Source: Cotesia glomerata
Lineage: Eukaryota; Arthropoda; Insecta; Hymenoptera; Braconidae
Length of the DNA stretch: 64,000 bases
Assembly (NCBI RefSeq): GCF_020080835.1
Contig: NC_058160.1
Coordinates: forward strand, 27,701,152-27,765,151
Direction: 5' to 3'
The translations under genes were made by a program, and so were the position numbers. Under the pieces are notes generated by a model that saw only the letters and a program-made list of their open reading frames with translations, made no database searches and had not been told where the DNA came from. Numbering within the stretch: the first letter of the stretch is position 1; each line of letters begins with the position of its first letter. Shown here piece after piece: positions 25,701 through 37,300 of the stretch.

Positions 25701-28700
25701 CGGCTGCTCAACAATATTTTTACCATCACCAGTGGCAACTTCTACTGGTGCTTCTAGAGCCTTTAATCAAGTTAAAATTTATTTTGTTAGCTAATTTTTT
25801 TTTTTGCTAAATTTTAATCCCTAAAAAAGCAACTCTATCATCTATTGAGAAAAAATATATAATTATACAAAATCATAAACATAATAAATAATACAAATTT
25901 TTTTTATTTACTTATAGAGAATTTAATTTTTTTTTTTTAATAAATTTATGTAAATTATATTTCATATTTTTAAGTAAAAATTTTTTTATTATTTTGAGGG
26001 ATATTAAATTCTCTATTAAAAGAAAAATAATAATGATAATTAAGAGTGAATTTTTTATAAAAAATAATTACTTACAACTTCATTAGTGATGACTTCAGTC
26101 TTTACAGTCTGGACCTGATCAAAGTATCCACAAGCTTGGACAGACGTGATCATTTCTTTAAGCCTCAGGTAAGTAGTACCAGCGACCTCACGCTGCTTCC
26201 CTTCAAGAATTCCCATGTAATGTTCAGCTGCCTTTTGTAATTGCTCCATAAACGATGGCTCGCTTGGTTCAGGCTGACGCTTCATTGTCACTTCGTTGTA
26301 AAAATCGCCCAGGAACTTTAGGTCGTCTTGCGTCAATTTTATTGCGCCATTCGTACCAGTGAGAAAGTCCTCGCGGACAACTTCTCCGCCGATGTTAATC
26401 AGCACATCTTGGATCAACAGGACTTCTCGGATCTGTAAATATAGTAATGTTTAAAATATAATCATCAGCTAAAAATTCAATATAAAAACAATGTTAATTT
26501 TTTTTTTTCTTTTAGAGATACAGATCTTAGTTTAAAAGAAAATTTATGATTTATTGACTGACAATAGCAAGTTTGACATTGTTTACAGTAAGAAAAAAGA
26601 TTTACGATTCGTAAAAAAAATATACACGTAAAATAAAATAATCTATGAACAAATATTAAAACTTGTAAAGTAAATAAAATTTCTATCAGAGACAAATTGG
26701 AGATTATTTAAATTTCTAAAAAAGATTTGTCAATACTTAATTTGAAATTTTTAGATGTTATTATAATTTACCAAGCTAAAGAAAAAAAAACTGGTTATAA
26801 TTATTATTATCATTATTAATAATTTATTAAATCAAAGATAGTTAATATTATAAGCCAGAATACCCGATCCAAATTGTTGTCCGAATTATTTTTTCAGTCA
26901 CTGAAAAAAGTTACACTGAGTAAAAAATTACATCTTTCTCTAATAATAATTGTCAAAACAAATTTTAATTGTTATTTTTACCAAAATTTTCTCTGATGGT
27001 ATAAGACCTCATACCGATAAAATATTATAGTGAAGAAATAATAATGAAAAATTAGTCATTATCCAACAATTTGGCTCGGGTATTCTGGCTTATAATATTA
27101 AATATCTTTGATTTAATAATTTTAAAAACACCGATCTTCATATATTAAATATACATTATTAAGGAAGTTCAAACGTAACTAATGAGTCAAAAAATAGTGT
27201 TAAAATTTTTTTTAAATTTTAGTTTTCCCAATATTCGTCAAAATTCTTTATTTTAATTTAAAATAATTTTAACAATTTAATAATTGATGATTTTTACTTA
27301 TTTAATAAAGTAAAGTAATAAAATGACTTTCGTATTTATTACTTGCCGGAATAAATAAACAGATTTGGCAATAGCGCGCTTGATTATACCCATAACTGAA
27401 ACGTGGATGAGTGTGTGAGTTAAACATTTCTCTCTCTGTAACTATATTTCTATCCTTTTCTTTTTTCTCAGCTGTTGACGCGATGTTGTCAAATCTTTAT
27501 TCGAATAAATGGCTGACGATAAACGAGTTACAAACATAAAATTTGACTTTAAATATTTCAAAAATTATATCGGTAATGTATTATTATTAAATTGTTTTTA
27601 TATTTTGCAATAATCCAAGTTTCTTGAGTATAGTTTTTTATCCGTTAAAGTTGGAAGGTTAATATTGAAAAAAATAATTAAAGTCTCGACAAAAGTTTGT
27701 CCGCCATAAGAGCCCGTGTATAAGGAAATAAAATATGTGATTTTTAAAATTTAATATTTAAGTAACTAAGCGGTAAATCTTTTTTAAATTTTGGAATTAG
27801 ATAAATGACGTATTTATTTATACGTATATTTAATTTCAAAGCTCATAGTTGGAAATTATTTTTTACATTAGATTCGCTCGAACCTCCTTAATAATGAATG
27901 AATGAATAAGTAAAACACCTTAGAAATGTCCTGCTGCATCCTCTCCAAGGCTTCCTTCCTCGCCTGTTTCTTCTGTTGCTTAGCAAAGTCATTAGAGATA
28001 CCAACGATTTGCTTGTAGAGCTCCCGAGTTATCTCCAAGGTCTGCAACACTTCATCGTACTTGGCGACCGTCGTTTTTTGGTCAAGATTCAATTCTTTTC
28101 CATTTTTCTGGAGGTCTTTTAACACCTCAAGTTTGCCCTACAATAATAAAACCTTCAATTGTTATGATTTTATCCAATGAAGAATTGAATTATCAATATA
28201 AAATTATAAAATAAAAGTTTAGTATAAGCCAACAACCAACAAGTAAAACAAAAAAAAAATATAATACTATATATTGAGTATAAGCGACAGCTTAAATAGT
28301 TCTTTTACTATAAAATTCCAGGAAAATGTAAATACAAGCATTCTATAGACTCAAAGGAAGCAATAGCATTCTTTGCTTTGTAATTTAACTATTTTTTTTT
28401 TATAATTCTCTCGCTGCAAAAAAGTAATAAAATCATGGGCGAGTTTTTTTATGGCTTAATATTTACAACAATAGCGCTGGCAAATCCTACAGATAATATA
28501 GCAAAAAATCCCCACTAGATAATTATTAATTCTTAGTATAAATAAAATAAAATAAAAAAAAAAGAATAGCGATTATTTGAAAAAATAATAAACTAAGTAA
28601 TGGAACAAGTATGAATAATTATAAAACAAAATAAAAGATTGGTCAAAGTGGATTTAAATAAAAATGATGATAATTGTAAAGATAAAATAATAAATGAAAA

Positions 28701-29181
28701 ACGACGTAAATGGACAGTAGGAATTTAGCCAGGGGGCCGCCATGACACAAGTAAATTTGCATTGGACGCCTAGTTGTTGTGCTATTATTATTAGCAGTTA
28801 GCAAAGACTGGGGATGCTAATTAATGATAATAATGGAGAAATAAAGGCGGAACAATTGTTGGCTGTTGGTTGAGGTAATTGTTAAGAACAATCAGTAAAT
28901 AACGATTTGTTCATTCGTCGAGCACATGGCGCACCGACTGAAAAAAAAAAAAACATGGCGTCGATCACCGCGAGTAAGCGGCGACTGACAGATACATGTT
29001 TAACAATTGCCGAGTATTTATAAGCTTGTTTAGCAACAGAATAATGATTTTTTATTTATTAACGTACCTTGCGTTTTTCCAAATTTCTTATCTTGTGCTC
29101 GATAACGGTGATCGCTTGACGAATCGGATCAGTGGCCTCCGTAGAGGCCTGTTTCTCTAGCTTAGGGTTGGCAGAAGGCAT
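22736..29181 (-). CDS. Capr: Caprin homologue (RNA-granule protein)
   Basis: Caprins bind RNA and partner with FMRP and G3BP/Rasputin in cytoplasmic granules to control translation. Six exons join in phase: 29068-29181, 27919-28137, 26076-26432, 25011-25760, 24622-24913 and 22736-23013, giving 669 residues. Residues about 20-230 form the conserved helical HR1 region, beginning IEHKIRNLEKRK then GKLEVLKDLQK and including LNLDQKTTVAKYDEVLQTLE. A Q/P-rich linker follows (PQPQQPQQP, then QQQQQQQ). Near residue 354 NFFFLQESELD corresponds to the short motif by which vertebrate Caprin-1 binds G3BP. The last two exons are RGG-rich (SYRGRGGRRGN, then RGGQFRGGQRGGNRGG), typical of RNA-binding tails. 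The start at MPSANPKLEKQ resembles vertebrate Caprin starts. Confidence 0.94.
23221..23449. mobile_element. Short MITE-like element in Caprin intron 5
   Basis: Terminal inverted repeats: 'ggtaaaagaccctattagtg' on the left matches the inverse of 'cactaatggagtcttttacc' on the right. Subterminal 'acactttt' and 'aaagtgt' are also mirrored. About 230 bp, non-coding. Confidence 0.65.
23495..24420. repeat. Tandem duplication of a roughly 420-500 bp unit in Caprin intron 5
   Basis: Two direct copies, about 23495-23990 and 23995-24420. Shared words include 'ttcataattagcatag', 'agagctttcagatgcaattt' (second copy 'agagctttgagatgcaattt'), 'cttgaccgattaag', 'gaataagtatgttga' and 'taaatgaactgagtcgaaat'. 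They differ by scattered substitutions and by an 85-bp hairpin present only in the first copy. Confidence 0.85.
23542..23626. mobile_element. 85-bp perfect hairpin insertion
   Basis: Two 33-bp arms (23542-23574 and 23594-23626) are exact reverse complements around a 19-base loop. They begin 'atatcgacggtactttgg' and end with its inverse. The sister copy of the surrounding duplication lacks it: 'ccacatat' continues directly to 'gatatggtactcaa'. It is therefore a post-duplication insertion of a tiny foldback element. Confidence 0.85.
26820..27124. mobile_element. Foldback element in Caprin intron 2
   Basis: About 305 bp with inverted ends. The left reads 'ttaaatcaaagatagttaat' then 'attataagccagaatacccg'. 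The right reads 'cgggtattctggcttataat' then 'attaaatatctttgatttaa'. The centre is unrelated AT-rich sequence. No coding content. Confidence 0.75.
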
Positions 29182-30372
29182 CCTTCACGGGCAACAAACG
29201 CGAACTGGAATGGCAGTGAAGCTGCTTTCGTTTCGTTCTGCTAAAGGAGTCCGTGCCGGGTCGGGGGGAGCTAACAAGCAACCAGCCTAGCTTCGAGAAA
29301 AGTTTGTGTTGCTCATTGCGCAAGCGCGTTTTTTTAGTTAACATTTACATTTATATCACGTGATTTTTTTTTATTCTTTACACAATAATTGTTTTGTTTT
29401 TTTTTTTTTTTTTTTAACTTGATTGTTATTGTTAAATTAAAAAAAATTTATATTTTATATTTTGTGAGAAAGTACTGAATGTTTTTTTTTTATTCTAATA
29501 GAAATTTAATTAATTAAATTTGCTATTTTTATAAAATGACAAGTGAAGTAAAATAAATAATTACATTTGTTTAGTTTTTGGAAATTATTGAGGATCGATT
29601 TTTTTGATATTTTAATTTATTGAATTTAGCGCCAAAAACTAAAATGGCCAAAAATTTTGTTTACTTTTTTAAGCGCTAGAGGCGCTGAAACTTGAATTTC
29701 TGGCGCCAAATAATAAAAATTTTATTTTTTAACTAAAAAATAATATGAAAATTAATTTAGCAGATATTTGATAATTTTTAGAACCTTTGTTAACAAATAA
29801 ATTATGACAAAAAAAAAATTGACATCTAGAAATTTTAAAATATAAAAAATGCAATTTTTTAAAAATAATTTTTTATAATTAATTTAATTGTTAAATAAAA
29901 TTAAAAATTAGTCAGGTGACAGCTAACTTTAATATCATAAAATTTTGTTGTCACAATGTAAAAAAATTTTTTTTTTTAGTCACATTTTTTTTAATTTGAT
30001 TTAATAAATAAATTATGACAAAAAAAATTATTTAAAAAATGGACTTGTAGAAATTTTAATAAATTAAAAATGCAATTTTTTTAAAATAACTTTTTCGAAT
30101 AAATTTTTTTGTTAAATAAAATTAAAATATTTACAAGTGACTGCTAACTTTAATTTCATTATAATCAGCTGTTTTTTTTTTTTAATTTTACTAGCATAAA
30201 TAATAATAATGTTGGTAAGTTGATAGGTGTCAATTTTTTGAATTTTAATCACAGATCAATTACAAAAAAAAATGTTTTTTTTTTTTTTATAATTTCATTG
30301 CTATAAAATTATAAAAAAATTTCTAATGTCAACTTCAGTGTCTTGAATAATTATAATAATTAATAGTTTGTT

Positions 30373-30538
30373 AGTTAGCCGACGTTTTTAATTTTTATTT
30401 TTTTCATTAATAAAATTAGAACTAAAAAATATTTTTTAAAAATTGCACTTATAGTTTTTCAAGATTTTAGTGAACGAAAATTTCTTTTTAATTTTTTTAA
30501 TAAAAAAAATTCTAAAAATTTTTGGATGTCGGCTAACT
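30373..30538. mobile_element. Small inverted-repeat element, family K, copy 1
   Basis: Starts 'agttagccgacgtt' and ends 'gatgtcggctaact', inverted ends about 12 bp long. Interior 'tttttaaaaattgcacttat' is shared with the copies at 41473-41649 and 53689-53873. Similar but less complete sequence surrounds it (29900-30160) and appears at 42820-43330, 51700-52200 and 62036-62640. Confidence 0.6.
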
Positions 30539-30997
30539 TAATTTTCATAGTTTGAAAATATTAAGATACAACGTGTTTTTTCAATGTTTTATTGAAAAAA
30601 GATTAATAAAAACATAAATTATGCCAGTGTGATATTTTTCTATGTATATATATATATATTTAATATATTTTGATTATATTTTCTAAATTTCTTATAATTT
30701 TATTCCCGTTATTTTTGACAACAAAAAGTCAGGTAATATTTTTTACACTCTGTCACTGAGTTATTACTAATTATGGGAAAATAAAACTTAAATCTTTACA
30801 GTGTTTCTTAAATTAATTAAAAAATAAAAAAAAAAAAACAAATTTTACTTAAATAACAATAATGATTAATCTATCCGTGATATCGTATAATTCTAACAAA
30901 TTTATTTTAAAAAATTACCATTCATTTATCATAATAGTAATAATTATCATTCATCTCTCTTATCATTATAAGTAATTTTATTTTTAATTAGTTGATT

Positions 30998-31049
<52 letters not shown>
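30998..31049. repeat. (TA)n microsatellite
   Basis: About 50 bp of uninterrupted TA dinucleotide repeat. Confidence 0.95.
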
Positions 31050-31054
<5 letters not shown>

Positions 31055-32270
31055 AAATATAAGCACACGAGAGCAATGGTTAGTATATATATTACAACGC
31101 TATTGCATGGCACGAATGTTTCAAGTTTCAAGTAAATTTTGTTTAAAAAATTTTAAAAATATACCAAATAATTTTTCTTTTTTTTTTTCATTAGTTTTTT
31201 TTTATAATTACATAAGTTTTATCTATACAGATACGACTTCACCCAAATGCCCGCATTTTTTCAAGTCTCTAAGTAAAACATTTGATTTACTTCAAGAACA
31301 AAATAAAAATAATATAAAATAAAAACTAAAAGATTAACGTATGAAAAGCTGATTAAATTGCTACTGGTTCTAATTAATTAAATTGGGAAATGTATCTCAT
31401 TACAAGATATTTATACAATTTACAAGTATAATTTGTTTTACAGTATATCTTAAAAATACATTAGCTCTCCACATTTATCCTTCTATTACATTTTTATTTT
31501 ATAAGGTATCTAATAATACCATTCTCACTTTTCCAGATACTTTAAATAACAAAATCAAGATTTTTAACAAATAAAAATAAAAAAAAAGAAATAATAATAA
31601 TAATAATTAATAAACACTTAAAATTAATATAAAATAATTAATTAATAGAACTAAAAATTTATACTGATTTATATTTAATGTACAGTATAGTTGATTTTAA
31701 TAACAAGTACTATTTTCATAAAATACTAATTAGTTAATTAAATAAAATGGGAAAACTCGCGGTATTATTCGCGTAATGTGTAAAAATACGTACCAAAATA
31801 ATTACGAGTACAAAAAACCAGCATAAAAAAATTTAATTTTAATTTATGATTTCAATATATTGGCATTTTAAAATTAATTAAAAGTTTGTAAAAAACTTGC
31901 TAATTTTTTACTAAATCCTTACAATCTTCTCAAGCATTACTTTATTGCACGAGTCGACTTAAAAGTCGTCCCTATAATTTATTTTGTAAATTTTTACGAA
32001 AAAATTCGTTAGTTAAATTCATTGATAAAATAAAAAAATTTTATAATTTTTAATATAAAAAAAAAAATCAATTTGATTTTTTGTACGTCAAGTTTTAGTA
32101 AATTGTTAAAAAAAATTTACAAATAAAAAAAGCGCTGTTTTATCGTACCCAAAAAATTAAAACTCAATAGAATATACAATCGTGGACATTAATTTAAATA
32201 TGTTTTTAAGTTTATTGGAACATAGCCATTTGTAAACTCGGAGGTTTATAAACTATAAATTTGAAAATTA

Positions 32271-33457
32271 GTTGATAATGTCATTTGTAAAATTAGTCGC
32301 AAATAAAAAATGATATTAATGAAATTAGCGAAATGGAAACTTCACCAAATATAAATTCAGTCATTTATAAAATAGCAAAAAACGAAAATTTGTGGCTATG
32401 TGAATTTAGCCAATTCTTACTGCAGAAACTTATAAAATTAGCCGATTGTAAACTTTGTGAATTGTAAAATTAGCCGTTTCTAAATCTCTCGTAATTCTTG
32501 AATGGATCGACGGATCAAAAAATGATTTAAAGCATCTAAAAGAACTTTAATAATTTTAGTTTTTCTGAAAATTAGAGCAGATTCGACTTATCCATTCAAA
32601 AATAAATAAATAAATAAATAAATAAATACCCATTTAAAAATAAATAATTCAGCACAGTGATATTGCCTACGAGTAATTCTTCTTGAATTCATTCACTTAT
32701 TTTGAATTAAAATAAATAAACATTAGCCACATGTCACAGAAATATTCACCTCCAACTGTGACAACTTCCTGATTGTAAATAAATAAAATAAAAATTATGA
32801 AAACGGATGACCCGGAAAGAGATCCCTGTAACTTCCCGCTAATTCCATACTTAAGCGCTTGAAATTGCACTTATAATTTTGTTGAGCTCTTCAAGCTCCA
32901 AATTACAATTTATGTATTATTTTGAGCTTTATGAGCTCAAAGAGGTAGCTGTTCTATGCTTTTCAGCCCTTCGAGTTCATATCTTGTGTTTGACATATAT
33001 ATTATTAATTTATAATTGTGTCAATTAATTTAAAATAATTTAAATGACACATTAAGAGGTTATTATTATTTTTATGATATATTTATTTATTTTTATTTAA
33101 ATAAACGACCAAATTCATGGAGAATTAATTGAGAGCAATATCACGTCGCTGAATTATTTATTTTTTTTTTTTTTTTTATTTTATTGGCGGTACTTTTATC
33201 TCGGATAAAATTTTATCCCAGATTGAAAAACTGGCCCTAAGAAATTTAAAAACGGCTAATCTTACAATTCGTAAAGTTTACAATCAGCTAATTTTATAAG
33301 TTTCTGCAGTAAGAATTGGCTAAATTCACGTAGCTACAGATTTTTGTTTTTCACTATTTTATAAATGACTGAATTTATAGTTGGTGAAATTTCCATTTCG
33401 CTAATTTCATTAATATCATTTTTTATTAGCGATTAATTTTCAAATGACATTATCAAC
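32271..33457. mobile_element. Long inverted repeat (about 217-bp arms, roughly 750-bp spacer)
   Basis: The left arm, 32271 to about 32488, begins 'gttgataatgtcatttgtaa'. The right arm, about 33241-33457, ends with the inverse 'aaatgacattatcaac'. Matching inner words include 'ttaatgaaattagcgaaatg' / 'catttcgctaatttcattaa' and 'ttactgcagaaacttataaa' / 'tttataagtttctgcagtaa'. The spacer has no transposase frame but includes '(aaat)n' at about 32601 and a 'gagctcttcaagctc' patch. It is a foldback element or a decayed DNA transposon. Confidence 0.75.
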
Positions 33458-34395
33458 TGATTTCGGACTTTAGAGTTGATAAAGTTTTTCAGTAATATTA
33501 AAAACACACTTAAATTCATGACCATGATTGTAAGTTGATTCAACTGATTAATTCGTATCTTTTTTTTTTTTTTTTGATAAAGCGAATATAAATTTTTGAT
33601 AATTACGCGAAGTTAAAAATCTATGCATATATTACAGTGGAAGTTTTATAATAATTATTGACAATAAATCGAATAGTTCGGTGCATTGATTAATGATCTA
33701 GTTGATATTATTAAATGATAAATTAATAAAATCATCTACGATAATAATAATGTACTTTTACAGACCTAGCACCTATTTAACACAATACAAATACATATAA
33801 TAATAATAATTATTATTATTATTTATAATACCTAGTGTATTTAATATTCACAGTGATGTCAATTATTGATAACTTACAATAATAATAATATTAGTTCTTC
33901 AATTAATGCAAATGGCCAAAGACACAATATTAACTTATTGTTTAAATTTATATCATCATTATCAAGTTCCACTGAATTAGTATTATATGTTACACAATAT
34001 CGTGAGGTGTCCCTCATGTTGACTTAGTAGAAGCAGTTAGGTCCAATTAAATTTATTCTCCAGTGTTATTTAATAACTATTTTTATTAATAAAGAATATT
34101 TAAACAAAAAATAATTATAAACTTTTGAGTTATTTAATTGCATTAGAAAAACTATCACTGGATTTACGTCGCTAATAACTTGTATCTTTTAGTTATTTTT
34201 TAAGGCAACAAACTCCAAATATTAATAAGCTAATACTTTATTTGTTGTTATAATTATTTGTTGTTTTTTCTTTTAATCATTATTAATATTTTAAACTGTC
34301 TCTTTCTATGCCGTTTACTTTTTTAGATACGTAACTTATCATTATAATAATAATAATTAATATTAATATTATTACCGTTGAAATAATTAAAATCA
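33458..34395. other. Intergenic / 3' flank of the DUF4211 gene
   Basis: AT-rich with 'aataataataattattattatta' runs near 33800. No gene features. Confidence 0.4.
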
Positions 34396-37300
34396 CTAGG
34401 ATATATTGGCACTTATATCCTCGTTATTAGTATCAGGATTTAACAAACAATTACTTTCGATTTGTTGCGCAGACAATTCCAGATCTGTATTTAATGGCAC
34501 ATTGGACGCTTCAGAATTTAAGTCTTGATTCTCTGGTTGTGATGGTGGTGTATTATTTATTTTTGTTTTTGATTTTAATTGGTATTCTATACTATCAATT
34601 TCCGCCCAAATTGTTCGTACCTCTTTAAATAACTGTAAAAATGATCAAACAATAATATTAGATAAACTATTTTTAATAGATTTATAATTAACCCTTGAGG
34701 AAACACGGGGTCCAGTGAACTCCAGGTGAACTTTGACGTAATTTTAAATTTAGAAGATTTATAAATGATACTTAGTCTCATTTACGACTGATTTCATTGT
34801 TATTCTTGAAGATATTTCTATTTTTTCATCGTAATAATTATAATGAAAGAGTTTTATGACAAAAAACTAAATCTTTATATATTATTTTGTATTTTTAAAT
34901 GTCTTATACTCATTTTAAGCGACTGACCGAAATTCGTAACTTCAAACTTCAGAATAAATATATTTTTTCAAACTTCACCAAATATTGATTTTTTTCCTTA
35001 AAATATATTGTTTTCCGAATAAAATGGCGTCAGTTTTTTTTCGATATCGTGAAAATCAAAATTTCTGCGACTTTTTTTATAAAAAAAATTCAATTTCGTA
35101 AGTTTTTTTTTCTCAACGATTTTTCAATATTTTTAAATTATTAGAAATTGAAAATAACTATTAAGATATTTAGCAGGAATGTTATATTAAAGTTTGGTGC
35201 CAATTATAAGAGTCAATGTGTCCTCAACAGTCGTGTGTCCTCAATGGGTTAAAAAAATTATAGAATAATCTACCTGATTGAGCCACGTTTCATCGGCTAA
35301 TAATTCATTAAGAATAGTCGTTGTATCTTTATTAGGATCCGCTATTCTTCTATCAGCAACTCTTCGAGCACATTCGAGAAACATTAGATATTTTTGATGC
35401 GCTACTTTGTTAAATAACGCAACTTTTGTTTGACATACTCTACACAGTAAAAAGTCCTGAAAAAAATTTAATTTATTTAATAAATAATTATCATGAAGCT
35501 TTAATTAAAATAATAATAACAACAATTAATCAATAATAACCTTTTCATGAGGCACAGTAGGGTCTGGAGGAGAACCTTCTAGAGTTGTAGCATTGTACGG
35601 TTGTCCGTACAACAACACTCTAGCATGAATTTGATTATGCTGACAGCCAATGCACTGTTTACCTTTACATTCAGAGCTTGATAAGTCTTTCAATACATTC
35701 AAGCAAGGCCACGTGGATATTGCTGTCACGACATTAGTTTGCCATTTAGTTGTCGACAACAATCGTCGCTTTCGGTCCTCCGTTATTTCGTCTATCATTT
35801 TAACATTCGACAAGAAATACTCGTCTGAAAATAATAAATTAAGACCAAACTTTAATTAATCAATTAATGAAATTATCAATATTATTAAGAGAATAAATAA
35901 AATTTTGTGGTCAGTGTATTTATATGATAAAATGAGTTTTTATGGTTAAATTTGGTATCGTTGGAAAAGTCTTGACCTGAACCTTTTCAAGGTTTCATAT
36001 CATTCTCACCAATAGTCAATTTATGATGATAAGTATTTAGGCTGCATTCGAAAATTCTCTATTTCTCGATACTTAATTATGAAATGACTTTGTATCTTAA
36101 GAACTATTGGTATTTTCAAAGATATAAGTTCACCCTGACATTATACTCATCAAGATCTTTCATTTGAGTACCCACATCAATTTTTCATATATATATAGAT
36201 ATATAATATAAATATAAATATAAATATTTATATATATATAAATAAAAATATATATATAAATATATATGTAATCTTGTAACCTATGTAAATCAATGTAATT
36301 TAAATATTGATGGCTTTGAGGGAGCTTAGGTTCCAGAGCCAAATAAATTTTTTATCTATCTATCTATCTATATATAGAAAATATATCAAAATGCATGTGG
36401 GTACTCAAATGAAAGATCTCGATGAGTGTATCATCGGGATGAGCTTATATCTTTTAAAATGTTACTAATTAAGAAATGACCTTTTATCTTGTGAAATATT
36501 GACATTTGTAAAGATATAAGCTTACTCCAACATTATACTCATCAAGATCTTTCATTTGAGTACCCACATTAATTTTTCATATATTTTATATATTTATATA
36601 TATTACATATATGTATATATGAAAAATATATCAAAAATATATATAAAAAAAAAGCTTATATCTTTAAAAGCGTCAATAGTTAAAAAATTACAGCGCAATT
36701 TAACAAAAGTCATTATTTAATAAAGCAAAATTTTAATTATTTATAGTTCACAAGTCACAGTAGTCACATAGTGACTGCAAAGTTATTAGTTTAAATAAAA
36801 TATTGAAGACTATTTACCATGCTCTTGAAAAATTTCCGTCAAGAAATTTGAATCTAGCGCCTGAGATATCAGTGTCTGGACATAAACTTCAAAATTGTCC
36901 TGATATTTTTCGTTTTCTTTAATAGACCGATTAATACACTCTCTGTAAAAAAAAAAAAAAATATTATTATCATTTTAAAATACAAAGTTTAATAAATTTT
37001 ATTAATTACGATGATTTACCTATCATCAACAATCATTTCGTCTCTTAAAAATTCAACAATGGTCTCCAATTTTCCTTGCTGCCAAAACTTGACTGGAACT
37101 TGTTGATACATATGTCGATTTTGTGGTGTCCAACCCGAGTACTAAATAAAAAAAAATATTGATATTTATTTTTAGCATCACTGTAGATAAGAAAGTACAA
37201 TTTAAAAAAAAAGATCATACCGTTGAAATATTTCGGTACAGTGTTTTACCATTTGAATCAAATGGCTCGTATTTTTGCAGCAAAGTTTTACCGTCTATTC

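Larger units (their letters stand above)
29182..32270. other. Intergenic region upstream of Caprin
   Basis: The first 160 bp, with 'gtgccgggtcggggggagct', is GC-richer and probably holds the Caprin promoter and leader. The rest is A/T tracts with repeat element family K at 30373-30538 and a TA microsatellite. Several 60-70 codon frames (31107, 31383) are low-complexity and not supported. Confidence 0.45.

Noticed and set aside
28950..28976. Plus-strand ATGGCGTCGATCACCGCGA followed by GTAAGC, resembling a first exon
   Set aside because: Six codons only, inside Caprin intron 1, with no downstream plus-strand exon to join.
31107..31574. Two small plus-strand frames
   Set aside because: Phe/Ile/Asn-rich translations of A/T tracts with no features of a gene.
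36160..36342. 60-codon frame rich in Tyr-Ile
   Set aside because: Translation of TA repeats within Helitron copy C.
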